Of a DNA stretch of 64,000 bases, positions 13,601 through 23,024 are shown piece by piece. The position numbers and the translations under genes were made by a program. The stretch lies in the NCBI GenBank assembly GCA_916610825.1, contig OU744451.1:18375307-18439306 (forward strand). The letters are read 5' to 3'. The notes beneath the pieces are model-generated. The model was not told the DNA's origin and searched no databases. It worked only from the letters and a program-made list of their open reading frames with translations. Each line of letters opens with the position of its first letter. The first letter of the stretch is position 1. Source of the stretch: Haliclystus octoradiatus. Taxonomy: Eukaryota > Cnidaria > Staurozoa > Stauromedusae > Haliclystidae.

Positions 13601-16600
13601 TGAACTTTGTTTTACGAAGGGGACTCCATCACTAGGAGAGGGGGTTTGAGGATACAACTGTCAAAAAATTTATTGAGTTCATGAACTTCAATCACATTTG
13701 TGAAATTTTCATTAACATGTTAGTAAACAGTTTATGGACAACTCATGAATAGTTTATGAAATATTTCATTAATGTGTAAAGGCCTGATTTTTATGAACAA
13801 TTTAATGTTAATGGGCTGTAAAATTTGGGGCGTTTATCATTGATGAGCTGTTTTCGCAGGGGTTTATTAAGCAGCGTATTTGATGAGGCTTCAGCCAATT
13901 TACTCACAAGTAATCCCATCTGAAAACAGTTCATGTTATTTAACAGTTAATGAACAGTTCATAATCCCAGTGAAGTATTCTGCCGGGGATACCAACATTC
14001 AATAATTTTCAAAGAAAAGCTGAAAACCGAGATCAATGCCTGGACAACCCTTGTGATAACAGTTCAGGAGTTCATGAATAGTTTATGAATCTTCATGGAC
14101 AGTTCATGAACAGTTCATGGAAATTTTGGGCAATTTAACATTCATGAACTGCTCATTAAATCCTGAACAGTTCATGAACAGTTCATGAACATTAAATGGC
14201 CCCAATTTTCATAGACCTTCACGGACAGTTCATGAACAGTTTATGAACAGTTTATGAATAGTTTATGAACAGTTCATGAATAGTTTATGAGCAGTTCATG
14301 AATAGTTTATGAACAGCTTGTGAACAGTTTATGAAAATTTGGGGCCATTTAACATTTATGAACTGTTCATGAACTGTTCATGAATTCCTGAACTGTTTTT
14401 CGCAGGGGCATATTGTTGGTGTCTGACCTACTATTACAGAATAACAGACACCTGTTGAGTGTTCCATTTTTCACTGTCCTATCTAATAAATGGAGAAACA
14501 GAATCATACAAAGTTGGCAGGACATATCGGTAACATATTCTACCTTAAGAGATCTTTTTTCTCCTTGTAAATCTTGCTCTTTTGATTTATGTTTATCTTG
14601 TGAAAGTTTCAAACTAACGGCACCTGTTGGAATAAAATATGGATCAGCAATATAATCCTCTTCGTCGATGCAAAAAATTGTGCTGTTCACGAATGTTCAT
14701 GAAAATTGGGCCATTTAATGTTCATGAACTGTATTCATTGGGGAGGGGTTAATCATCACTGCAGAATTTTATTCCCTGTAAAAAGGTTATACAATGTTGT
14801 TTATAGAATTTTCAAATTATGTTCATGACTCTGATTGGTACAGCAGTTCTTTTTAAATCTAACAAAACACACAGAAGAAGACCTTTCTACTAAGTTCTAA
14901 TTCTGATGACTAAAATAAAGGATTCCACTGAAAAAACATTTTTCAAAGTAATGATTGATTCTGATGTACTGTATAGGCCTATCAACTGAAAAATTGATTG
15001 GTAAAAGTTTGAAGCTGATCCGATAAGAAATGACAGATATATCAATGTTTTAAAGAGTCCATTTCTGTCGCGCGTTCATTTCCGTGGCATAATTATTCAA
15101 ACTTCTCAATATTCAAAATCATTTTAAATTAGTTCAAAATTATATAGCATTGAAAATTGAATATCTATGTCATAAAAATAAACACAAGGCAGAAATAGAC
15201 TCTTTAAAGTATTGATATCTCCGTCATTTCTTATCGGATCGGCTTCAAACTTTTACCAATAATTTTTTATTAGCTGATATACATGGGAAGCATTTTCAAT
15301 AGAATCCACTATTAATGTCAAATTCCTTTAAGATGCGTCAAAATACGATTGAAATATTCTTGAAGACAAAAATTTCATAAAGTCAAAAATTTGTTACGGA
15401 ATATTCGAATCTGCATAATCAGAATCAAAATCAATAATTTAGACACAATAAAAACGTGTCTAAATTAACTTCATAATAAGCAATTATGAAATACTAACCG
15501 TACTTAATTTGAATTTAGATATATAAGAGATGTGTACAAGACAAGAGAGTCGTCCTGTGAGTCGTTTATTATGCATTTCTCATACATAGGATAATCTTAC
15601 TGTACCTTCTGCTTTTAGTTCTGATATATTATTTTGATGTTCGTATAACAAATGCTTGACTTTTTGTTTGTAAACTTTTATTTCAACTTGATGTCTTTCT
15701 TCAGCTTCTTCCATTTCACGTTCTTTGTTTCTTAATTCTGCCTTTCCTTCGTCAAATTGGCGTTTAGTTATTTTCCAGAATGTGTTGACTTTATCTCTTT
15801 CAAGTTGGAAATAGTTGCGCTCTTCGCGTTCTCTATCTAGTTCTTCTCGCAAACGAACAATGTGCTCCTCAAGCTTTATAATAGAAAATACTTTTCTTCA
15901 AAATATTATCATCATTTATCATATTTGATAACAAATTGAAGCTACTAATCGGGTCTATAACCCATGCATTAAAATTTAATGAGTTGAATTGAAATTGGAA
16001 ACTAATTTTAATTTATTGTAGTAATGCAAAACTGTTTTATTCAGAAATTCGTTTTATTTTATAGTTTAAGGGCTCCCACACAATTGCTAAATGTATGCAT
16101 TCATATTTACTACACTCGGAAAATTGGAAGAGGCTCATACACTGAGTTAAGACACTGTTCAGTTCATCAATTTAAGGAACTGTTGTTTACTAAATGACCT
16201 GTTTTTCATGAACTATTTATAAACATCTTGTAAACATGGTCCTGTAAAAACAGTTCATGGACTGTCAATAACCGAGTTTTCATGAACAGTCGATGAAAAG
16301 TTCAAGAACATGCTACTTAACGCTGATAATCAGTTTATAAACTCAGGAAATTTTTTCGCACGTAAGTTTGTGAACAGTTCATAAGCCGTTGAATAACATT
16401 TGTTTCTATTAAATTTGATTTCAAGCCAGTGCTCCAAGCCTGTCTAAAATTTGTATTGACAAGCACATTCAGACTGCCATCTTAATATTGAATTATCTGG
16501 CATGAACGTTTGATTTAATTTCATAGGCAAAAATTTTTGATTAAAGTATCCAGTGTGAAAACAGTTCATAAACGTTAAATGGCATCATTTTCAAAAACTT

Positions 16601-18012
16601 TCATGAACAGCGCTACGGGTATTCATCAACAGTTCATCAAAAAAAATGTAAATTGGACCATTTAATGTTCATGAACAGTTTGTAAAAGTTTATGAACTGT
16701 TCACAAACTGTTTCTGAAGAGTTTAGGAGTTGATGAACAGCTCATGAACTCAAATAATTTTTTCGCGCGGGGGAGGGGGGGTGATGATTAGGAATCACCA
16801 CTTAAAACAAAAACAGGACAAAACAAAAACTATTTTTAACAAAACTAGCAATCTCATGTAATATCTAAGATATCTTTAAAATTAAAAAGTTATGATTTTC
16901 AAAATTCATTTTTTTTACATCAAATCCGCTTCCTTTGCTTTACCTGTTCTTTTGACATCTCTTCTGTACTCATGCCATCTAAGATTGTGGGACCTTTGGC
17001 CTTGGCAGATTTTTTCTTGGCTTTACCGCCCTTCTTCCCAGCTTTCTTGGGAGGCTATATAAATTTGAAAGCAAAATTACAGAATATGTAGGCTATAATA
17101 TGTTTCCTTGTTTATTATGTTGTGAACCCAGTTTCTAAGTTACATTTCACAAAAATTTGACAAAATACACTCTTTGTGAACTGTTCATGAACTGTTTATA
17201 AGGTGTTGATGAACAATCCGTAAGCCTTATTGTGCAATGGAGTAACAAAATCAATGTTCTATTAAAAATCATTTATTCGGCAAAAAATCAATATCCTATA
17301 AGTAAATAGTAGTAGTAGGGTTCCCGGAAAAAAAATTTGCACCTCTGCCTTACGCTGCAGACTGTCATCTTTCAAACTGGGTACTGTTATATTGTTACTA
17401 CACGTTCATGTCAGACTGAAGAGTTTGATGTCTGTGGCTAAGCACAAAGAAATGTAGCTTTACTGAACAAATCGCAAACTCTGCAATGATGCAATCAATC
17501 TGGGGTTCAATGATTACCAATCTGCAAATAATGGCAATCTCGACGAGATCTTGGGGTGGCACCGTGGCAGCGCCAAAAAAAGTTGCGATCAAATTTGACT
17601 TCTGGGAGAAATCCATCATTTCAGAAAAAAATTATGAAGAAAACGACAAAAAAAATCAGTTTTAGTTGCCGATTTAATGGTTATTGGTTCATCATTATTC
17701 ATTCATGAGACATGATATTGATAAATGATGTACCCTCGTAAAATCCTCTTTGAATCTCAAAAAGAATGCAAATGGACTTAGCCTCTGAGGCCCACATGAA
17801 GTAAAATTGTGTTGATTAGCCTGATCTTTGAGTTTACAACCAAACAATCATGTTTTTTTATTTTATTTGAATAACAACTGACTCTTAGTTTAGGCTTTTG
17901 ACATTGACTCTATCATTAAGCCAATTTTCCTACTCAAAATATCCTTTGATAATATTTGTAAGAGTACATCCGTATGCTGAGATAGTTTTGTATTAGTAAA
18001 ATTAATTACCAT
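1683..18012 (-). CDS. GAS8: GAS8/DRC4, nexin-dynein regulatory complex subunit 4 (3' end missing)
   Basis: Coiled-coil subunit of the nexin-dynein regulatory complex of motile cilia. Coding exons in transcript order: 18010-18012, 16944-17054, 15606-15873, 14544-14623, 12528-12584, 11764-11818, 10638-10726, 9529-9645, 9060-9191, 8521-8556, 7483-7701, 7057-7134, 1683-1748. They join in one frame to give 437 residues; vertebrate GAS8 has about 478, so the last ~40 are missing and the terminal exon should lie left of position 1. Seen: a lysine-rich start ([11 protein letters not shown]), then charged heptad-like coiled coil with near-identical blocks such as [37 protein letters not shown] and [11 protein letters not shown]. 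The first exon holds only the ATG; this start was chosen because it splices in frame to PPKKAG and matches known family N-termini. The introns carry most of the palindromic repeats of the window. The minus-strand frame at 15606 could run on to 15601, but the donor giving [10 protein letters not shown] fits the family length exactly. Confidence 0.93.
1860..2325 (+). mobile_element. 3' end of a non-LTR retrotransposon (degraded)
   Basis: An open frame of 120 codons (1902-2264) with a basic stretch followed by a Leu/Phe-rich tail, then AAAAAGCTTATAGCTTAT and a tail of AATAAATGATAATGATGAT. Such simple ATAAATGATGAT tails after a short 3' UTR are typical of CR1/RTE-like LINEs. It lies in a GAS8 intron, antisense to the gene. 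The family call is inference; only the tail and the open frame are seen. Confidence 0.4.
2326..6237. other. Large GAS8 intron, mostly unassigned
   Basis: Part of the 5.3-kb intron between the exons at 1683-1748 and 7057-7134. Apart from a slightly GC-richer stretch at about 3650-4050 with a 67-codon minus-strand open frame of unknown origin, I see only AT-rich sequence and no exon. Confidence 0.5.
6238..6390. repeat. Diverged copy of the GTTATAACGGTCACC MITE family
   Basis: Starts with GTTACAACGGCCACCTC and ends near TTACAGTAGAAAT. It shares the ends and inner motif of the better preserved copy at 10298-10474 (pogo/Tc1-like, TA duplication). GAS8 intron. Confidence 0.5.
6394..6545. repeat. 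Small inverted-repeat element
   Basis: TTAATATCCCCC at the left and GGGGGATATTAT at the right are inverted copies about 140 bp apart. Possible small MITE; no clear target duplication. Confidence 0.3.
6851..6989. mobile_element. Family A (AGTTCATGAACT) palindromic MITE, copy with target duplication
   Basis: 139-bp element made of repeated GTTCATGAAC-type palindromes, starting CCCTCGTAAAAACA and ending CTCCTGAACTGTTTTTC. Both sides carry the 9-mer TAACTCGTA (6842-6850 and 6990-6998), within a longer TTTCTAACTCGTA match. That indicates transposition with a ~9-bp duplication. GAS8 intron, just left of the exon at 7057-7134. Confidence 0.7.
7785..8135. repeat. Family A palindrome cluster
   Basis: Many diverged copies of TTCATGAACAGTTCATGAA in both orientations between GACCTGTGAAAAC and TTTCCACAGGG-like ends. 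GAS8 intron between the exons at 7483-7701 and 8521-8556. A small fragment recurs at about 8440-8475. Confidence 0.7.
8815..9022. repeat. Family A palindrome cluster
   Basis: Runs from CAGTCCAGGAGTTCATGAAC to TGTTTTTGCAGGGG, the family end. It stops about 40 bp from the GAS8 exon at 9060-9191. Confidence 0.7.
9262..9452. repeat. Diverged copy of a pogo-like MITE
   Basis: Shares GTCAAGTC-TTGCTAAACAATTTTCG, a TTGACTTGCA stretch and a GGGTTACAC end with the intact element at 54922-55106. Contains a run of ten G. GAS8 intron. Confidence 0.5.
9765..9995. repeat. Family A palindrome cluster
   Basis: Diverged GTTCATGAAC-type palindromes with an internal CTTTGCAGGGAG end motif. GAS8 intron between the exons at 9529-9645 and 10638-10726. 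Confidence 0.6.
10298..10474. mobile_element. Pogo/Tc1-like MITE, GTTATAACGGTCACC family, TA duplication
   Basis: 177 bp with ends CAG-CCATACCTGCTATAACGG and CCGTTATATACAGGTTTCACTG (inverted, imperfect), flanked by TA on both sides (10296-10297 and 10475-10476). The inner part repeats CTATAGTGGTCA and GGCCACCTGTCTATAG. The CAGT...ACCT..ATAACGG ends resemble pogo/Tigger-type elements. Best preserved of about nine copies in the window. Confidence 0.7.
10790..11100. repeat. Diverged family A palindrome cluster
   Basis: Scattered TTCATGAAC half-palindromes (AGTTCATGAACCAAGATC, CAGTTCATGAATTG and others). GAS8 intron between the exons at 10638-10726 and 11764-11818. Confidence 0.5.
11397..11624. 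mobile_element. Family A MITE with both terminal inverted repeats and an inner duplication
   Basis: Begins CCCTGCGAAAACAGCTCAGG and ends CAACTGTTTTCGCAGG, so both ends of the family are present. A ~68-bp inner unit (TCATGAACTGTCTGTGAGGG to TTGGAGCCAT) occurs twice in direct order. No matching target duplication seen. GAS8 intron. Confidence 0.7.
12724..13622. repeat. Tandem array of ~200-bp family A units interrupted by a SINE
   Basis: Units start at about 12725, 12905, 13108 and 13524, each with CCCC.TG.GAAAAACAGTTCA. Each then carries a GGCCCCAATTTT segment and an AT-rich half ending TTTGTGGTAG. Units 2 and 3 are 203 bp apart; unit 3 is stretched by the SINE at 13171-13387. The last unit ends with TTACGAAGGGG. 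GAS8 intron between the exons at 12528-12584 and 14544-14623. Confidence 0.75.
13171..13387 (-). mobile_element. tRNA-derived SINE
   Basis: Read on the minus strand it starts GACCTTGGTATAGTGGCTAG, with an A-box-like TATAGTGGCTAGGGCG (about 13364-13380) and a B-box-like GGGTTCAATCC (13328-13338). It then has a ~130-bp body and a tail of (CAA)5 at 13172-13186. These are pol III internal promoter boxes, so the tRNA origin is well supported. It sits inside a family A unit; no flanking duplication is visible. Confidence 0.8.
13650..13870. repeat. Diverged family A copy
   Basis: Weak AGTTCATGAAC-type repeats ending at GAGCTGTTTTCGCAGGGG. Smaller pieces follow at 13920-13960. GAS8 intron. Confidence 0.55.
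14050..14407. mobile_element. Family A MITE, long palindromic copy
   Basis: Left end CCCTTGTGATAACAGTTCAG and right end CCTGAACTGTTTTTCGCAGGGG. The middle is a dense run of direct AGTTCATGAACAGTTTATGA units and inverted copies around GGCCCCAATTTTCAT. It looks like two joined copies (an internal AATCCTGAACAGTTC junction near 14160). A further fragment lies at 14690-14760. Confidence 0.7.
14917..15311. mobile_element. Foldback MITE with ~120-150-bp arms
   Basis: Left arm about 14917-15071, right arm about 15189-15311, matching in inverted order over AAAGTTTGAAGC.GATCCGA, TAAGAAATGAC and TTTAAAGAGTC.ATTTCTG, and at the ends GGATTC.A.TGAAAA. The ~118-bp centre is AT-rich and does not pair. GAS8 intron. 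Confidence 0.7.
16145..16770. repeat. Diverged family A palindrome clusters
   Basis: Two stretches (about 16145-16400 and 16555-16770) of degraded GTTCATGAAC-type repeats. The second ends TTTTTTCGCGCGGGGGAGGGG, a broken version of the family end. A short remnant lies at 17170-17240. GAS8 intron. Confidence 0.55.
17316..17690. repeat. Family D dispersed repeat, copy 1
   Basis: Shares GATCAAATTTGACTT, CATCATTTCAG and GAAGAAAA.GACAAAA with the copy at 26935-27245, as well as a nearby GGGTGGCAC and CGGCAGCGC-like parts. First intron of GAS8 here, first intron of PYROXD1 there. No coding sense recognised. Confidence 0.55.
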
Positions 18013-18259
18013 TATGCTGTGTCTTTCTATCTACTCAATAATTAAGGATCAAATCCGATAAAGCCAACTTCGAAATCTTGCTCTTTGCAACCATGTTTGT
18101 AATGGCGGCTTTCTATCCTAGCAACCAAACCTCTTATCAGATCAATAAGAACACTAAAACGAGAATAAGCTTCGAAATAGTTCTGAACAAAATACGTCAT
18201 CATGGTAGTTGATTATACCCTTTCTTAGTTTACCAAATTTATTTCAAAATATAGACACT
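18013..18259. promoter_or_regulatory. Shared bidirectional promoter region, GAS8 / SPATA2-like
   Basis: Only 247 bp separate the divergent start codons. Within it, CTATCCTAGCAAC (18113-18125) resembles an RFX X-box (GTNRCC, short spacer, RGYAAC): the right half matches fully, the left half 4 of 6. RFX control of motile-cilium genes is known and fits GAS8; the site itself is inference. No clear TATA box. Confidence 0.4.
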
Positions 18260-21200
18260 ATGGACGAAGATTTATATGAAAGCAGTTTGAATTCATTCAC
18301 CAGGCATGTAATAGAACGTAATTGTGATTGTTCTGATCGAGAATCATGCATGACAGCATTAGATAAATCGCTTGAAACATCTATGAATTCTGGCTTACTT
18401 GGGATTCGTTTGTTCCCAATAGATGGTCTTATTGCAACTTTAGCTGAAAGTATTGCGAATGGATCAGATAACTTATTTGGTGATGCAGCAGATGCTGTAC
18501 GCTGTTTATGTTTTTATGGGATTAACATTTGTAGAAATCCATTGAGACCTGAATATGAATTGATCAAGGTAGGCCGGCCTGATAATTAATTGAACAGAAC
18601 CTTGGGCCTATGCCTATGACAAACTTTAAGTACCGGTGGGTCTAAACAGCGGAAGCGCGGAAAGCATTGTTTTAAGCTGCCGCCTTATTAGAGATTGCAG
18701 AATCTTCACGCGCGGCGATACTATTATCACGATCTGCGATAGTTTTTCTATACCTTCTAATTTCTATTGATTAATACGATACGCTATGAAGATTGTTGCT
18801 TGCATGCTACTTTTACGAAATTATAGTGTTTAAATTTAATATTTCAATTATTGTTGATTTAACATTTATTTGTCTTCGGCATAGAATCATCAGAGTCTGT
18901 ACTTGGATCGAAATTATCGTTTGTCAGATCGCGTCTAATAGATAGATCATATCTACCGCAATCAAAGTCAAGGAGAAATTAGGAGATAACAATGAAAGTT
19001 AAAATATTGTATAAATATGATTATATGACGTTCTATAGCTTTAGTCTAAATTATATACTTGATATTTAACTGCCAAGTGATTTTATACAAATATGCGCTT
19101 TCAATTGTTATTTTTAACAAAGCCATTTTTTTTGAATTGGTAGTTGATATCAGAATAGATCAAATGGATTTGGATCGAAGAGATTCGAGAAATAAATGGT
19201 TTCAAATTGAGACTCAATTCAAGTTCAAGTTCCAATTTCATGGTGGGTTCAAGTCAATTCCAAAGTATATTTTTTAAAATAATGTGATCCCCATCTATAC
19301 ATTCATCAAATTATCAATTGGAAAGGACAGGAAATATTTGTGTGAAATCACTTGGTAGTTAAATTATTAAGTACATAATTTAGACAAGAGCTATAGAACG
19401 TCATATAATCATATTTATGCAATATTTTAACTTTCATTGTTTTCTCCTAATTACTCATTGATGTTGGCTGTGGTAGATATCTATCTATTAGACGCAATCT
19501 GACGAACGATGATTTCGATCCAATTACAGGTTCTGATCGTGAATTCGTGATCATTCTATGCTGAAGTGACGTGACAAATATGTTAAATCAACAATAATTG
19601 AAATATTAAATTTAAACACTATTATTTCGTAAAAGTAGCATGCAAGCAACAATCCTCATAGCGTATCGTATTAATCAATAGAAATTAGAAGGTATAGAAA
19701 GACTATCGCAGAGCGTGACAATAATTCATTACCGCGCGTGATGATTCTGCAATCTCTAAAAAGCCACGAGTTTAGAACAATGATTTCCACGCTTCCGCTG
19801 TTTAGACCCACCGCTTTAAGTACCGTATTCTATGCTATCTTAGCCTGCGCACAGACTCAAATCTTTTTTGATAATATCTCAACTCAACTAGGTTCCTAGC
19901 TAAACAGCTGACTGTTGCATTTGATCAATTACTGGACAATTAATTTAGTAAGCCTTAATGAATCTACCATAAGCAGTTAATTCGCTATATATAAGCCAGT
20001 CAGCATATAAAGATTGGAACTTGCGGGGAACACAAACTATCGGTCCTTATAAATGTATGGAAATTTACGCAGAATTGCATGCGGAATTGCTAGATGTATT
20101 TTACTAGAGTTGCCCCAGGACGATCACCTGTGATTAAAATATGCAGTAATCTCGAACCACAGACATGATGATGTAATATGAGTATGCGGGGACATTTTTT
20201 AAGCTTTCTCAACTGAATAGTGTAATTTTGACCACTGTTTCGATCTTTTTCAAAACATACGAAACAATGGATGACTCAGCCTACACACAATTTCATAACA
20301 ATTTTTTTTAATATTACAGTAGGCCTATTGTATTTGTCAATATCTGTGCAGACTGTGTGAAAACAAGAAATTTGTGCAGGTGGAAATCTTTGAACATTTT
20401 GTGGGGGACGTGGCACAACCACAAGGCTTTCTTTACGTAATATGGTATATAAGTGGAACGTTAACTAATGAACCTGTATTATGTGGTTGCGCTAAAGTTT
20501 GACAGCGTTGACTTGAAACCCTTGTTTTCTATATAATGTATATTTTCCTTATGTTCTTCAGCTGGAAGACATTTTGAGATTAGTGAAAATAATGTCTCCT
20601 TGTGGTCCGATAATTTCAACTATTAGGATTTCATTAAACCCTTTTGAAAACAAATTATTTAGTGGTTTTCAAATATAGAAGTGCACTTATAACTAACTGA
20701 GCATTGATTGTATGGTCATTGCTTCACAAGTGCCGCTTTACAGATCATTGCGCTCAACGTAAGCATTAATTAATTAATTAATTAGTTTTGAAAATATATG
20801 TTATTTAGCCAAATATTTGTATTAAGGGTGAGACAATAGTCACAATATTACAATAACGAAGTTTACTGATGTTAAATGCCGATAGTCCAGACTGCAGAGA
20901 AGGGCAATAGCACTCTCGAAAGGGCGCTTTTTAAAATTTGACAATTGTTTTCTTTTGCACAATTCAAGAGTGCTTTTAGGAGTGCTTTTGTATTGTAGTT
21001 CTGGAGTTTTGCACTCTTGCTCTTGATATTTTATTATTGGCTCGAGATCTCACCTCTCGGCAAAGAGTGTCCTTCTCTGCAGTCTGGGCGATAGGTATTG
21101 ATACTGAATAATACTTTGTAAGACAATGAAATAAATGTGTAATGATAATACCATTGATGTATATTCTTTTTGATTTTGTTTTTCTTAAATCAATGTTTTC

Positions 21201-21912
21201 TTTCTAGACATACACTGGCTTCTTCCAATCAAAGATAATGAACAGGTTTACAGAATATTCCCTTGTTTTAACTGGTTTTGGTTACGACAAAACGGAATAT
21301 TTTGATGAATTAAAACTTGGTAGTATCCCACACAAAGTCACAGAGTTTACATTTGATGTGTTTCTCGCAACAATTGAACTTCGCCGCATTCAAAATTTGA
21401 TTCGTATAGCAATTGAATTAAAAGAACAAGCAATAGATGGTTTAGATGCTAGAAAATCTGTCAAAGATGGTCGTAAGTGGAGATATCAAGATGCTGTTGT
21501 GTATTTAATTAATAACAAACATATGAGTCGTACTGTCGATGATAATAATGAACCACCAAAATATGAGACGATACAAGACAATAGATTGCAACCATATTCT
21601 CCTTTGTATCCACATTACAGTTTAGAAGAAAATAAATATCAATCAGCTGTAGTCCAAAATAAAGCACCAATGTCTAAATCTATGGATTCATATCTAGAGA
21701 GTCATGACGAAAATTATCATTCTACAGTAGAGAATGTTGATAATACTAATAATGCTATAACTCATCTTCAGCAACTTTCATTCCGTAGATATAGTGATGC
21801 AGGAAGGCAAAGTCCTATTAGATCACCACTTACACAAACACAGAATACAGACAATTTATCATTTATTCATGATACAAATTTTGATAAAGTACCAGATATT
21901 TATAAAAAATGA
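18260..21912 (+). CDS. SPATA2-like PUB-domain protein
   Basis: Two coding exons, 18260-18568 and 21208-21912, joined at IK/TYTG, giving 337 residues. The segment from INICRNPLRPEYELIK into TYTGFFQSKIMNRF and the following LTGFGYDK matches the PUB-type domain of vertebrate SPATA2. SPATA2 links the deubiquitinase CYLD to the HOIP subunit of LUBAC. After residue ~200 the chain becomes Asn/Ser/Tyr-rich; SKSMDSYLES echoes a short conserved SPATA2 motif (SRSVDAYDSYWES). The C-terminal cysteine-rich zinc-binding part of vertebrate SPATA2 (about 520 residues) is absent: the stop comes straight after a low-complexity tail. The start is the first ATG in the conserved frame. The 2.6-kb intron holds two transposons. 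Alternative: a SPATA2L-type paralogue. Confidence 0.82.
18634..19813. mobile_element. Foldback element with ~430-bp inverted arms, exact 10-bp target duplication
   Basis: Left arm about 18634-19060 and right arm about 19366-19813 pair at roughly 85-90% by eye, starting CGGTGGGTCTAAACAGCGGA at both ends. The 10-mer CTTTAAGTAC directly flanks both sides (18624-18633 and 19814-19823). The ~300-bp centre does not pair and encodes nothing recognisable. Long arms with a 9-10-bp duplication are typical of Mutator-like non-autonomous elements. Intron of the SPATA2-like gene. Confidence 0.85.
20886..21088. mobile_element. hAT-like MITE
   Basis: Terminal inverted repeat CCAGACTGCAGAGAAGG at the left, with a perfect inverse at the right end. 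The short direct repeat CGATAG lies on both sides (20880-20885 and 21089-21094). It sits ~120 bp before the second SPATA2-like exon. An end fragment of the same family occurs at about 34650-34700. Confidence 0.7.
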
Positions 21913-22804
21913 TTAAACATTATTAAAAATATTTAAATTTTTTATAAATATGTAACCAAATTTAATTAAAAACAGCTCAGATGATAAAAATATGTTTATT
22001 GTTACCTAATAAGCTTAGAGTAAACAATGTCAACATTGGCGCAATGATACAGTATCTTAAAAGTGCTGACATCTTAGTTGTTGTTTTTATCTTAAGATAT
22101 AGATGCTTTTGGTTTTTTTCTTTCTTAAGATATAGATGCTTTTGGTTATCTTTTATTGATAATCCTTGTCTTGTAAATATAATTTTTCCCGGCATAGTGA
22201 TAGCAAAATATTTGCAATATTTTTTGTTGGAATGACATGAGTTCATGAACACTTGAGAACTCTTCATCAACTGTTCATAAAAATGAATGAAAATATGGGC
22301 AATTTCACATTGAGAAACTCATAAACTTTCTTTCAGTGGTCTGAGAAAGCTTATTACATTCTTGATATCTGCACACTTATAATTTTCAAATTCAAATGTA
22401 AGAAATTCAACTCTGCTATTGCATATAATGCCTATCAATCGCACATCATGACCTCTTTTATTCATTTTGCGATTTTGAAATGAAGACAGTATTATTTCAG
22501 ATTTTCTAGAGTAGAAGTGTGCGTCAGATCTGATTTTCCAAAAATTTACAACATATATGAGCTATCTGAATATAAATCCGATCCTAATTTCAAGATTAAA
22601 AATTAATCTGATTCAAGAATGTTGTTCATAAATCTGATAGTATCTGAATTTTTGATTAAATCAAATGATAATGTTGTCAAAAGGAAAAACAACTGCAAAA
22701 GTAACCTCCAACTTAAAAATCCGATTTAATACTACATATCAATCCAATCCGATCGGGTCAGATTCGGATAAATGTTTAAGAATTCATGGCATAGATCAAC
22801 CATT
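21913..22804. other. Tail-to-tail intergenic region with repeats
   Basis: Between the stop codons of the SPATA2-like gene and PYROXD1. It holds a doubled CTTAAGATATAGATGCTTTTGG (22090-22145), a degraded family A piece (22235-22345) and a family E copy (about 22512-22780: AATCCGATC and CAGATC.GATTTT motifs). No canonical AATAAA close to either stop and no gene seen. Confidence 0.5.
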
Positions 22805-22859
22805 CCCCTGCGAAAATAGTGCAAGAGTTCATGAACTCCTGAACTGTTTTTCGCAGGGG
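22805..22859. mobile_element. Minimal family A element: 55-bp near-perfect palindrome
   Basis: CCCCTGCGAAAA at the left and TTTTCGCAGGGG at the right, with GAGTTCATGAACTC in the centre. The element is little more than its two terminal repeats. It defines the ends of the family clearly. Intergenic, near the 3' end of PYROXD1. Confidence 0.8.
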
Positions 22860-23024
22860 TTTGTTCCATTATTCTAAGGTTCGCATTAAGATTCCTTTCA
22901 GATAGTTTATTAAATTGTCACTATCAATACTTACATTGCTCTGTTTTAGCATTGAGCATTCTAATTGATGCTTTGCCTCATCTAATTTGTTTTATATTAT
23001 ATTTATATATAACTTATAATGATT

